The notes under the pieces were generated by a model that was given only the letters and a program-made list of their open reading frames with translations, was not told the DNA's origin and did not search any database. Shown here piece by piece: positions 13,436-22,158 of a DNA stretch of 27,108 bases. This stretch comes from Chara braunii (taxonomy: Eukaryota; Streptophyta; Charophyceae; Charales; Characeae): positions 2,282,457 to 2,309,564 of the forward strand of contig BFEA01000109.1 of the NCBI GenBank assembly GCA_003427395.1, given 5' to 3'. A program made the position numbers and the translations under genes. Positions within the stretch are counted from its first letter, which is position 1. The number at the start of each line of letters is the position of its first letter.

Positions 13436-16240
13436 ATGAATCCTGCAAACTGCTTGCTTGCTGAAGGCTTGGTCTCCAAGTCCTATATCCGTCAAGGTGC
13501 AGAGTCGATTCTACAAAGGCAGAACCTCATCAGATCGCTGCTGGCGTGCAGGAAACTACCTACAGATGGTTGGGAGGACAACACGATCCAGATGTTCCTT
13601 CATGACATTGCATCAATGGACAGCAACAACTTTCTAGGTGCTGTTGGTGTGGGAGAAAGGGAAGCGCGGTGCGCTAGCCGACTTGTCTACCAACGCCATT
13701 TTGGACTCTGCCATGGTATTGGTCGATCGGGCAACGTAACGGAGGAGCAGCCAAAGGCGGCGGGCTCTTCGCTGATTTCGAAGCTGTGCAATCTTCTTGT
13801 GGCCCATGCAATGGAGATAGCTGGACTGAAGGACTTGGGGCCTGTCTCCGTGCTGCCGGTGGCGACGGGCATGACTCTCATGCTGGTGCTGATGGCTTTG
13901 AGGCAGCGGAGGCCTGCTACAGCAAGGTTTGTGCTGTGGCCTCGCATCGATCAGAAAACTTGTGTGAAAGCAGTTTTGTTGGCGGGGCTCGATCTTGTCG
14001 TCATTCCTAACCGATTGGAAGGAGATCAGCTGCGCACAGACACGGCCGCCCTTTTTAGAGAGGTGGAAGATCGAGGAGCGGATAGTATTCTCTGCGTCGT
14101 GTCGACAACGAGTTGCTTTGCAGCACGTGCTGCGGACAGGGTACAGGAGATCGCCATTTTCTGCCAGGAGAAAGGTATTCCACACGTGATCAACAACGCC
14201 TACGGCGTGCAGTCTGCAGCTATCTGTAAGTCGATCAGTCGCGCTTGGCGGAAGGGACGAGTCGATGGCATAGTGCAGAGCACCGACAAGAACTTTCTCG
14301 TGCCGGTCGGCGGTGCTGTCGTTGCAGCGAGCAAGATGAACCCTTCGCTGGTCGCTGACGTTAACGAGGCGTATGCAGGTCGGGCATCCATGACTCCCCT
14401 CCTCGATGTGCTGATCACATTGCTATCCCTTGGCGCAAAAGGGTGGCAGAGGGTACTTCGTGACCGAGAAGAAATTTACCCGTACCTTCGCCAGAAGCTC
14501 CAGGTGTTCGCCCAAAGCCAAGGCGAGCGCTTGCTGCAGACGCCCGACAACGCTATCTCACTCGCAATCACACTGTCCACTCTAGAAGCAGCCGGTGAAC
14601 CGTGCAAAGAAGATTCCACCGCAGAGGGGAAACCAGGTTGCAGCACAGAGACAAAGCAAACGAGCAGCACAGCAACGAAACCGCCTTGTCCAGTTGACGA
14701 CACAGAAGCAAAACAATCGAGCAGCACCGAGACACGACAATTGAGCAGCAGCGCAGAGACCAAATTGCTTCCTCAAGCAGATGACACCACAGCAACACAA
14801 ATCAGCAGGTGTGTTCATGAAAACGCTCATCCCGAACACACTCATCAGGAACGCACTCGTCAGGAAAACGCTCATCACGAGAATGGTCAGGCAAGGGTGC
14901 CATCTCTGACAATGAATCGTGCTGCAGAAGAGGAGGCTGGCCATTGGATGTCATCTTCTGGACATAGAGGAGACACAACAGGTATGGGGCAGGCAACCTC
15001 CTCACATTCCCATTTTTCTGAGGCCTTGCACACGGAGAAAGCAGATGCTCGCCAGTGTCTGTCGTCATTAGAAGAACAAACTAGCTGCTCTCAATGGGAG
15101 CACTTCGAAACTGAATCGCGGCGAATGGCAGCTGCCGCGAATCTGTCTGATACGTCTTCCGTAACGGTCACAGAGAAGAAGGGGGGAGGAGGGTCAACGG
15201 TGGGTGCAGTCCTGCCGAGATCAGGTGGAGATGTCATGGGAAGGGAGGTGGTAAAGGGGACAACTGATGTCGACCGGGGGGAGCGTACACAATGGCGATC
15301 TTCTGACAATTTTCATCAGACTGCGGCAGCCTGCAGCAATGGTGATCAGACAGACCATGGCTCAGCAGGCGATCTGCCGCCTCTGATTAACGAGTTCGCT
15401 TGTGATGAGGAGATTGATTGTGGCCGCATAGATGGTTGCGACGCCGACTCCTCTGCCGACCATTATCCGCAATCCAAAAGCACCCGACACAGAGGCTGTA
15501 ATCTCTTAAGCGACAGTCTTCATCTCTCCCACCGCTTAGGTGGGAGAGATGACGATGACGATGACAATGACGATGACGATGATGACGACTCTCGCAGCAG
15601 AGGAGGATCTTGCCACGGGGGTTCGCCAAGTAGGTCTCAGATTACTGTGGGTATTCCAACGACAGCCATTTGTTCAGCTTGTGACAAGAAGGGAACTGTA
15701 GACAAGCCAGCATCTTTCTTACTCCAGTGGAGCGATGAGGGCAGCCATAGCCACAATCACGATAGAGATGGTGACGGAAAGGGTGATGGAGGTGACTCAA
15801 GGGTTGATGACGGTGATGATGGAAATGAAAAATCAAGTGTGTATCATGATCAGGCTGAGAATGAAAGGACGTCAATGGTTGGTGTAGGACAGCTGGAAGG
15901 AAAAGGTGTAGACTCTGCAGAGTGTCCGATTGGGGAATCCGGCAAGAGCGACGAGAAACTGAGGAGAAGAAACCTCACTGCATTTGGATCTATGCTTTTT
16001 CTGAGACACATATCGGGGTGCCGTGTAATCGCCAGGGGTGAATGCAAGTCGGTCGGCGGGATCGAGTTCAAAGGATACGGCGCGTCTGCCGACAATTACC
16101 CGTATTCGTACATGACGGCGGCGGCTGCATTAGGACTCACACATGCTGATGTCGATGCGTTCATCGCAAAACTCGGTCGATGTTTCGCCGAATTTCGACA
16201 GAAGAGCAAAAAAGAGCGGGTGGCTGGCTCCAAGAACTAG
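13436..16240 (+). CDS. SEPSECS: O-phosphoseryl-tRNA(Sec) selenium transferase (SepSecS) with large internal insertion
   Basis: SepSecS is a PLP enzyme (fold type I, homotetramer in known structures) that turns phosphoseryl-tRNA(Sec) plus selenophosphate into Sec-tRNA(Sec), in the cytosol. The match to the eukaryotic family is clear: MDSNNFLG..GVGERE (around residue 65), HGIGRSG (93-99, with Arg97 and Ser98), QPKAAGSS (from Gln105), WPRIDQK, STTSCFA, NNAYGVQS, QSTDKNFLVPVGGA (281 on, PLP lysine Lys285), GRAS (Arg316) and LDVLITLLSLG. The C-terminal block FGSMLF..RHISGCRV and NYPYSYMTAAAALGL is also conserved (850-920). Start 13436 is chosen because MNPANCLLAEGLVSKSYIRQ aligns with the family N-terminus; an in-frame ATG at 13355 adds only an Arg-rich leader. 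The frame encodes 934 residues against about 500 in animals. The excess is one insertion at about 389-847. The gene is intronless as read, unlike the multi-exon animal gene. No poly(A) tract follows, so a retrocopy is not supported. All catalytic residues checked are intact. Confidence 0.96.
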   Translation: MNPANCLLAEGLVSKSYIRQGAESILQRQNLIRSLLACRKLPTDGWEDNTIQMFLHDIASMDSNNFLGAVGVGEREARCASRLVYQRHFGLCHGIGRSGNVTEEQPKAAGSSLISKLCNLLVAHAMEIAGLKDLGPVSVLPVATGMTLMLVLMALRQRRPATARFVLWPRIDQKTCVKAVLLAGLDLVVIPNRLEGDQLRTDTAALFREVEDRGADSILCVVSTTSCFAARAADRVQEIAIFCQEKGIPHVINNAYGVQSAAICKSISRAWRKGRVDGIVQSTDKNFLVPVGGAVVAASKMNPSLVADVNEAYAGRASMTPLLDVLITLLSLGAKGWQRVLRDREEIYPYLRQKLQVFAQSQGERLLQTPDNAISLAITLSTLEAAGEPCKEDSTAEGKPGCSTETKQTSSTATKPPCPVDDTEAKQSSSTETRQLSSSAETKLLPQADDTTATQISRCVHENAHPEHTHQERTRQENAHHENGQARVPSLTMNRAAEEEAGHWMSSSGHRGDTTGMGQATSSHSHFSEALHTEKADARQCLSSLEEQTSCSQWEHFETESRRMAAAANLSDTSSVTVTEKKGGGGSTVGAVLPRSGGDVMGREVVKGTTDVDRGERTQWRSSDNFHQTAAACSNGDQTDHGSAGDLPPLINEFACDEEIDCGRIDGCDADSSADHYPQSKSTRHRGCNLLSDSLHLSHRLGGRDDDDDDNDDDDDDDSRSRGGSCHGGSPSRSQITVGIPTTAICSACDKKGTVDKPASFLLQWSDEGSHSHNHDRDGDGKGDGGDSRVDDGDDGNEKSSVYHDQAENERTSMVGVGQLEGKGVDSAECPIGESGKSDEKLRRRNLTAFGSMLFLRHISGCRVIARGECKSVGGIEFKGYGASADNYPYSYMTAAAALGLTHADVDAFIAKLGRCFAEFRQKSKKERVAGSKN
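14600..15976 (+). other. In-frame ~459-codon low-complexity insertion in SEPSECS
   Basis: Similarity to SepSecS stops after ISLAITLSTLEAAGE and resumes at TAFGSMLF; in animal enzymes these lie about 14 residues apart. The insert has no stop codon. In order it holds Thr/Ser-rich units of the type SS(T/S)(E/A)T(K/R) (about 395-455), a 5-residue repeat (A/T)(H/R)xE(N/H/R) encoded by 15-bp units from 14819 to 14890, mixed hydrophilic sequence, an Asp run (about 705-718), and His/Asp/Gly-rich repeats (about 770-805). It is probably disordered. GT at 14595 and AG at 15919-15920 would remove exactly 1326 nt in phase (see findings), so facultative splicing is possible. Confidence 0.85.
15521..15551 (+). 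repeat. Perfect 13-bp hairpin inside the SEPSECS insert
   Basis: CATCTCTCCCACC at 15521-15533 and GGTGGGAGAGATG at 15539-15551 are exact reverse complements separated by GCTTA. It encodes HLSHRLGGRD and leads straight into the Asp-codon (GAT/GAC) run. It would be a strong local stem in the mRNA. Confidence 0.95.
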
Positions 16241-16360
16241 CCCGGGAACGTTTCCGTGATGAAAGAAGGCTCTAGAGTCTAAGCTCAGTTAGCCCCAGCT
16301 AGGTTGTTATTGTTGCTCTTCTTGTTTTCTTTGGGGGTGGTGGTGTATGGTACACTGTAG

Positions 16361-16446
16361 GGGAGGCTTCGTTCTCTTGATGGGAAGCGCCATGTGCTGG
16401 GAGGGAGGCTTCGTTCTCTTGATGGGAAGCGCCATGTGCTGGGAGT
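16361..16446 (+). repeat. 42-bp tandem duplication in the SEPSECS 3' flank
   Basis: GGGAGGCTTCGTTCTCTTGA and the rest of a 42-bp unit start at 16361 and again at 16403, with identical sequence. It lies 120 bp after the SEPSECS stop, probably in the 3' UTR. No canonical AATAAA is seen close by. Confidence 0.95.
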
Positions 16447-16907
16447 CGCACCCAGGCCCGTTTACACAAAATGGTGCTTCATCATTGATTAGATTTTCTT
16501 TTTCTTTTGATTTCTTTTCATCTTATCTGGAAAGATTGGAAGAGGTGATTCAAGTTCACTTGTGAATTTGGCAATTTGCTCATCATGATGCTTTGGTGAC
16601 GTTTCGCCGACTTCTAAGGACAGAAGAGCAATCAAAAAGGACACGGCCACCTGCAAACAAGAACCCCTCAGCTTTCCACAGACAAGAAGCTGTTGGGAGG
16701 GAAGGAGGGCGGGGGAAGGAAAGGGAGATCATGTGCTGTTTTCCCCCAAAACAATGGACCCTCAAAATGACTGTATCGGACTGGAAATTTAGCTTGTACA
16801 CATTCAGGATTTGGGTTCATAGTGTTCGGAGGAAAAGCCCAGCTAGGATGCTGGCTGGTTCTTTTCCAGGGAACAGACGAGGGGGAAGGCAGGGCGAAGG
16901 ATGCGGA

Positions 16908-16962
<55 letters not shown>

Positions 16963-17700
16963 CGCAGCGGCGCTGGAACATACAGCTTTGTGGTGTGATT
17001 CTGGTTCTCATCCTCCACCGATCCTTCCAAGGTTTTTTTTTCTTCCTTCCCCCCCCCCCCCCTCCCTCCTTCAAGTTAACTCCGCTTTTGTCACAGTTTG
17101 TCGGCTTCTGCTGCTGCTATGGTTTGTCCCCGAACGTCGTCAAAAACTGTGCACAAAATTCCACAAACTCATTTGTGGTGGAACCTCAGCGTCCCCAAAA
17201 CAATTGTGGTCAAACCTCAGCAGAGTCAGCTCCATATGGTCAAACCTCAAAATCTGGCCTCCAAATTCAAGGTCAAGTTGGTCAACTGAAAAGCAGTGTG
17301 CACTGGTTAAGCCTCGGTCAAACCTCAGCAGAGAGTCGACGTCAAAAAAACAGAAAACGTTTGATCAGACCTGGGCACCACACTTGTGGACAAAGCTTAG
17401 CAGGAAATTCACCAAGATTGCAGTTAAAGCTCAACCAGCTCACCAAACTTGCAGTTGAACTCCTTGGTAGGAGCGGGAACCAGAGGGCAAATTTTGTGAC
17501 TCCCACTCTCAGCACTCTGATCTGGTGCTGCCATGCTCTCTGCCATCTTGGCTTTCGACAGAGCATTACCTGGCGCCATCACGTCTTTTTCTCTTTCTTA
17601 TGTTTCTTTCCAAAGGGAGCAGCAGGTATCGAATCGGGTTCGAATGAAACCGTATCGGACATGGTTCGAATGAACTGGATGTGTGCGTCATGGCTGGGTG
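16447..17700. other. No gene called; CT repeat and GGTCAAACCTCA repeats
   Basis: A plus-strand frame is open from 16593 to 18257, but it runs through a CT microsatellite (16914-16959), a poly-C run (17049-17062) and GT repeats, and shows no domain. From about 17170 to 17340 the phrase GGTCAAACCTCAGCAGAG or a part of it occurs about four times, and GCAGTTAAAGCTCAACC recurs as GCAGTTGAACTCC. This is better read as diverged repeat DNA. Confidence 0.5.
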
Positions 17701-17802
17701 AGTGCACCGGCGCGCGGGTGTGTGTATGTTTGTGGGGCCGGGGGACATGGGGTAACGTGTGGGGTTGTGTGTGTGTGAGGATGTGTGGGTGTCTGCTGGT
17801 GG

Positions 17803-18007
17803 ATGAGTGTGTCCAGGCATGCATGAGGGCGGGGGATCTTGGCGAGTACAAGGGCAGTGGTCTGCGGAGGAGGGGGTATGTGATGGCGTGTGTGTGTGCG
17901 CGCGCGTTTGTTCACTTGTTTGCGCATGAGTGTGCCCGGGCATGCATGAGGGTGGGGGATCTTGGCGAGTACGAGGGCAGTGGTCTGCGGAGGGGGGGGC
18001 ATGTGAT

Positions 18008-18070
<63 letters not shown>

Positions 18071-18090
18071 TTGTGCGTTTGTTTGTGCAG
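17803..18090. repeat. Tandem duplication, period 123 bp, with (GT)n
   Basis: GCATGCATGAGGG, GGGGGATCTTGGCGAGTAC, GAGGGCAGTGGTCTGCGGAG, then GTGTGTG and GCGCGCGCGTTTGT occur in the copy starting about 17803 and again from about 17926. The second copy has a longer GT array (18009-18061). The surrounding 17710-18190 is GT-rich throughout. Confidence 0.85.
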
Positions 18091-18350
18091 GAGTGGGTGC
18101 GCTTGTTTGTGTATGCGTGTCTGCACTTGTTTGTGCATGCATGTGTGGGTGGGTGAAGGTGTGGATTTGGGGTCGTGTGTGTGTGTGTTTTCATGACGTT
18201 TCATGTCACCTGCTCCGAGTATTTTTTATACTACATTCTGATGGCACCTATACTTAGTCTACCCCACACCAACTGTACTACCCCTTAAGTCTACCACCAG
18301 TCTTAAATGCACTAAGTAGGCCTAAGCTATCCTAAGGTTATGGGTCTATG

Positions 18351-18601
18351 CCTAGCTACCTAACTCTGCTCTGTGCGGGGGAGCAGCCCCCAAGCGCCTA
18401 ACACCTGGCGCGGGCTGGAAAGTGAACATCGGCACTTCCACAACCACCCAGGAGGGACAAGCAAACTGTCTCAGTCGGTGAACCTGAAGTATGCCACACG
18501 GGAGGTCGTGGGAAATCAAATGGATGTCGTGGGGAATCGAACCCACGACCTCCTGTGTACCACTTACGTGCTCGACCAATTGAGCTACGCCGCTTGGCCA
18601 C
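18351..18601 (-). repeat. tRNA-derived SINE-like element
   Basis: On the minus strand the head reads GGCCAAGCGGCGTAGCTCAA, TTGGTCGAGCACGTAAG, then GGAGGTCGTGGGTTCGATTC and CCCACGACATCC. It has an A-box (TAGCTCAATTGG, plus 18576-18587), a perfect D-arm GCTC/GAGC, a B-box (GGTTCGATTCC, plus 18533-18543) and an 8-bp T stem. The anticodon stem does not pair. A non-tRNA body of about 170 bp follows; GGAGGTCGTGGG is repeated inverted at 18501-18512 and 18542-18553. The left boundary is approximate. Confidence 0.6.
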
Positions 18602-19147
18602 CTGCTTCGGAAGTATTAGTTGGCATTGCTTCACAATAACGCGTGCTAGTCTTGTTGTTCTGGTCGGGAACCAGCAGCCAGATATCTGGGGGAAAAAAAG
18701 ACATGCTTTCATAGAGCAATGCGATTTGTTGTTCTATGCTTGAAACGGTCGACGCCCTACTATATAGACTTCAAGCTCACATAGCACTACTTGCTTCATC
18801 CTATTGTGTTTGACAACCCCCACACAATATGTCGACGAGTGCGCACTCCGCCGAAACTGGTTGGGACATTGAGCAATGGCTTGAGAGTGGGGTAGAGCAG
18901 CAAATGCCCAGCGAACACCGTGACATGATTCAAACATTGCTACCACAACTCATCCCTTTCCTGTTCTTTTTTTTTTTTTTTTTTTTTTTTTTGAAATGAG
19001 ATGATGCTCCAAATCTATTCGTGGGGAGCAACACGGCTGGGAACCGCGCCCACCGTCCCTTGTGAAAATACAGAATCATCCTTTTGAACTGTGAGATTAG
19101 CACTTATCGGTTACGATCAAGCAGTGTGCGCAATCAATGCCAGCCAT
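18602..19147. other. No gene recognised
   Basis: Mixed sequence with a T run (about 18967-18992). No protein family is recognised. Confidence 0.4.
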
Positions 19148-19281
19148 AGCAATGAAGAAAATCGATGGCCGGGATGCCAACCATTGCTATCGCATCAGCA
19201 ATGAAGAATATCGATGGCTTTGATGCCAACCATTTTGCTATCGCATCAGCAATGAAGAAAATCAATTAATGGGCATCAAGA
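19148..19281. repeat. Tandem repeat, ~50-bp unit, 2.6 copies
   Basis: AGCAATGAAGAAAATCGATGG, with small changes, starts at 19148, 19197 and 19248. The first two units continue with GATGCCAACCATT and GCTATCGCATC. The third copy is partial and ends in GGGCATCAAG. Confidence 0.85.
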
Positions 19282-20008
19282 CAAGTGTGAGGCTACTGTT
19301 GAAGTTGTTTGAGGTTTCAGAATGACCAACTTGAAATTGAACGCCATATACGATCACCCTAAGTTAAGGGGAGTCAGGGACACGTCCGGAACTAGAATCC
19401 CCAAGACGATCACCAGATGCTTCCATCATCCAGAGTAAACTTGAGAAAGGTATAACAATGTGAGAACAAAAAAAAAAAAAAAAAAAAAAAAGAAGTGAGA
19501 TGAGGGCAACCTGGGTGTACGTTGATAATAGGCGGGAGAGTGCATCCACTTCGTGATTGCGTTAGCAAACTTAGCGTGGCTCAATGCTCATCCTATCGCG
19601 CAAATGGTAAGTGGCACTATAGTACGCGATCAGAAGGCTGATGGATATGTATTGATTGTTGTGACACCCTTCTTTACACTATCTTCGAGTCGAGTCCCTT
19701 AGCCCTCCAGCTTTTCTTCGAAGGTATCAGAGAAGGTTCAGGGAAAGCACTTCAAGTTCGAGGTCATGACGATCATGCGTGGGTGAAGTCTCACTCCGGT
19801 TGCGTTGCACGACGCACATCGTCAGGCGAGCACTGACAGGACTGTCAATCTGAACAGCAAGGACAGAGGAGAATCGACGTACAACTTCAATGATATGATG
19901 GCTTATTTCCTGTATGAAAAAAAAAAAAAAAAAAAAAACCCATGTGAAAAACATAGAGCCCATCCTTTTAAGCACTTCAGATGGCACATACTATGCACCT
20001 CTTCACAC

Positions 20009-20047
<39 letters not shown>

Positions 20048-20570
20048 GGAGGTGCTTGCGAACCGTCTGAGATCAACCTCTCATGGGTGCCCACAGTGTA
20101 CGCAGTCACTCAACACAATTATTGTGTAATGCGGCCCGCAGCTGGGAAACTCCAGTGGCTCGGCTTACAGGACGTGCCCATTGCCCTACGACACAGACGC
20201 GATGGGGAGTGCCCTATCATGATGGAACACAGACGCAATGGGTTTGTGTATTTGTCAAGCGCGAGATCAGGAGGTGTAATTGTGGAGGGAGGGTAAACAA
20301 CCTCCGGATCCCTCCCATGTTCAAAGAATTCATGCAACCGAGCCTGGACACGCACAAGAGAAGTGGGGTGGGGGGGGCCGGGCACAAGTGCTTAAAAGTC
20401 GCGGGCGCATGCACACCAGCCAAGCCAATGCTAGAGTGCTGTGGCATTTCGACTTGAATGAATTTCATGCCAGAGCCCCAGCGGTGTTCATCCGAGCATG
20501 TCACTGTGTGCATGCAGCTGCGACTTTCAGAAGTACCGGTGGTTAGTACATACATATATTTATATATATG
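19282..20570. other. No gene; long poly(A) and poly(T) tracts
   Basis: No protein is recognised. Homopolymers include A at about 19469-19491 and 19917-19938, and T at 20011-20045 (35 nt). The A (19917) and T (20011) tracts face each other across 72 bp and could pair as an inverted repeat. GACGCGATGGGG and GACGCAATGGGT recur about 45 bp apart near 20188-20240. Confidence 0.4.
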
Positions 20571-20622
20571 TTGTCACAGCCCCTCGTTTGTTGTTCTCTT
20601 CTCTCTCTCTGCCTACGGTTTA
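20571..20622. repeat. Second copy of the 11580 dispersed repeat
   Basis: TTGTCACAGCCCCTCGTTTG, TTGTTCTCTTCTC and CTCTCTGCCT match 11580-11635 in order and orientation. An alternating TA tract (about 20546-20570) precedes it, as TA-rich sequence also occurs near the first copy. No hammerhead core lies beside this copy. Confidence 0.7.
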
Positions 20623-21242
20623 CCGGGCAGTTCTGTTTGTGACGATATATATATGGTACAAATGGTCTGTGATCGTCTGTCACGATGTCAGCTGTGATGT
20701 CGTTGAAGTTACTACGTCTTTCCCCGAACACAACACACCCCCATTCCGACTGTGTCGTTGAAGTTTTTTACATATAGAATTTCTCTTTCTCTTCTATACA
20801 TGTGCATGTGCATTGGGGCTGCAGCGTGTTCACCGGAAGATGGCAATGAAAGCTTGGGGTGCGGGTGGGGGGTAGACGGGTTCCGTGGGAAGGCTGGGAT
20901 AATTGCAGAAGGGGGAATTCGTCGGCACAGGCATGATTCGCAATTGCACGAACGCCACAACTTTTCTTTTTCTCATTTGTTAGCTCCGCTTTCCGCAAAG
21001 GCTGAGATATCCTCTCGAGTTGTCTGTGCCTCTATTAACGGCTATGAAAGTGTCGTCCCCGCGTTCCCAGAAAAGACGAAAGTCCATCTAGTGGTGGTGG
21101 CCAGCAGTACCTGCTAATAACTGGGTGCAGGCCCTGCAGGGTCCCATATTCACATTTTACAGTATGCGTCTTTTCGCTGTCCGCCAGGGCCAGCAGCCCC
21201 TTCAATGATTACAGGAACCCTACCACTCCGTACCACAGGGAT
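20623..21242. other. No gene recognised
   Basis: Mixed spacer. TGTCGTTGAAGTT occurs twice (about 20698 and 20753). No protein family is recognised on either strand. Confidence 0.4.
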
Positions 21243-21334
21243 CATGGTTGGTTCCAGGCATAGATAATGAATGACAAACCCTGTGCCTGGAACCAACCAT
21301 GGAGCATGGTTGGTTCCAGGCATAGATAATGAAT
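21243..21334. repeat. Triplicated 18-mer: direct plus inverted copies
   Basis: CATGGTTGGTTCCAGGCA lies at 21243-21260, its exact reverse complement at 21284-21301, and a third copy in the first orientation at 21305-21322. The two same-strand copies share a further 12 bp, TAGATAATGAAT. Either neighbouring pair can form an 18-bp perfect stem. Confidence 0.95.
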
Positions 21335-21341
21335 ATGATTG

Positions 21342-21398
21342 GTACGCACTGACGAGTGTTGGCTCCTGAAATGCAGGACAACACTCATCAGCACGTAC
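21342..21398. repeat. Imperfect 20-bp inverted repeat
   Basis: GTACGCACTGACGAGTGTTG at 21342-21361 pairs with 21379-21398 with about three to four mismatches across a 17-nt loop. It follows directly after the triplicated 18-mer. Confidence 0.8.
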
Positions 21399-21450
21399 GA
21401 ATAGGGGTTAACTTGTATCATGGTGTGAGCAATGCAAAGACGTTTTGAAG

Positions 21451-21537
21451 CCAATGCCTGTCTGCAATGCGCGTATAGTTTTTGGTGGTTGTATAATAGC
21501 CAACCTTTTGGCACCCAATGCCTGTCTGCAATGCGCG
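21451..21537. repeat. Direct repeat of a 23-mer, 64 bp apart
   Basis: CCAATGCCTGTCTGCAATGC followed by GCG occurs at 21451-21473 and 21515-21537 without change. The stretch 21538-22120 to its right shows no recognisable gene. Confidence 0.9.
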
Positions 21538-22121
21538 ATCAATGTGCAGCCAGCACCTGAGGTTATACTCCAATCTCACCATCGATTGCAAAGATCAACG
21601 GCCAGAAATGGAGAATCCAGGTAAGTTGGACCTCACCCTACGATTGATTGGTTACTGTTCAGTCAGTGTTCACCTCCAGTTGGAAATTGGAATGCATTTC
21701 TGTGAGCATCATCATCATCACACTGCCGCGTCAGGACCTCATGATTATCATTATTGAGCTTATTGTCCGTCCGCACGAAAAACGGAAAGCAAAGACCCTA
21801 AACAAAAAAGGATATCCAGACCAAATCCCCAGCAAACTAGTCCCAAGCGCTCTCCCCTTCCAACAGGCCCAAGTCAGATTGCCAACCAGCCACCAGATGG
21901 TAGGTTTCTGGGTGTTGGGCCCAAATCATTTATCCGGTGCGCCGCACCATGCACATCGGGCCTTACGGAACCAACAATGATGATGATGATGATGGTACTG
22001 CTCATTTCCTTGCTGTGCCTCTTTGCTTTCCTTAACTCTTCAATCCCTGTTCAATCTGTTCAGACAGTTCAGCGACCCGCCTTGTGATGTGCCAAATAGT
22101 TTGGCGGTACACTTCATGCCA

Positions 22122-22158
22122 TGGAAGTGGAAATGGGAATGGAAATGGAAATGGAAAT
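22122..22158. repeat. (GGAAAT)n hexanucleotide repeat
   Basis: Six units of GGAAAT or GGGAAT, with GTGGAAAT at the left end. Confidence 0.85.

Noticed and set aside
16241-16340. Retrocopy origin of SEPSECS
   Set aside because: The intronless frame suggested it, but no poly(A) tract or flanking direct repeats are found after the stop codon.
16241-16600. SECIS element after SEPSECS
   Set aside because: SepSecS is not a selenoprotein (no in-frame TGA used as Sec) and no SECIS-like quartet was seen.
17566-18204. His/Thr-rich minus frames across the GT array
   Set aside because: They are reading-frame shadows of a GT microsatellite and a 123-bp duplication.
16593-18257. 554-residue plus frame
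   Set aside because: It passes through CT, poly-C and GT microsatellites and repeated words, with no recognisable domain. Length alone is not enough in this composition.
18525-18600. Functional tRNA gene on the minus strand
   Set aside because: D- and T-arms are good but the anticodon stem does not pair, and the element continues into a non-tRNA body, so a SINE head is more likely.
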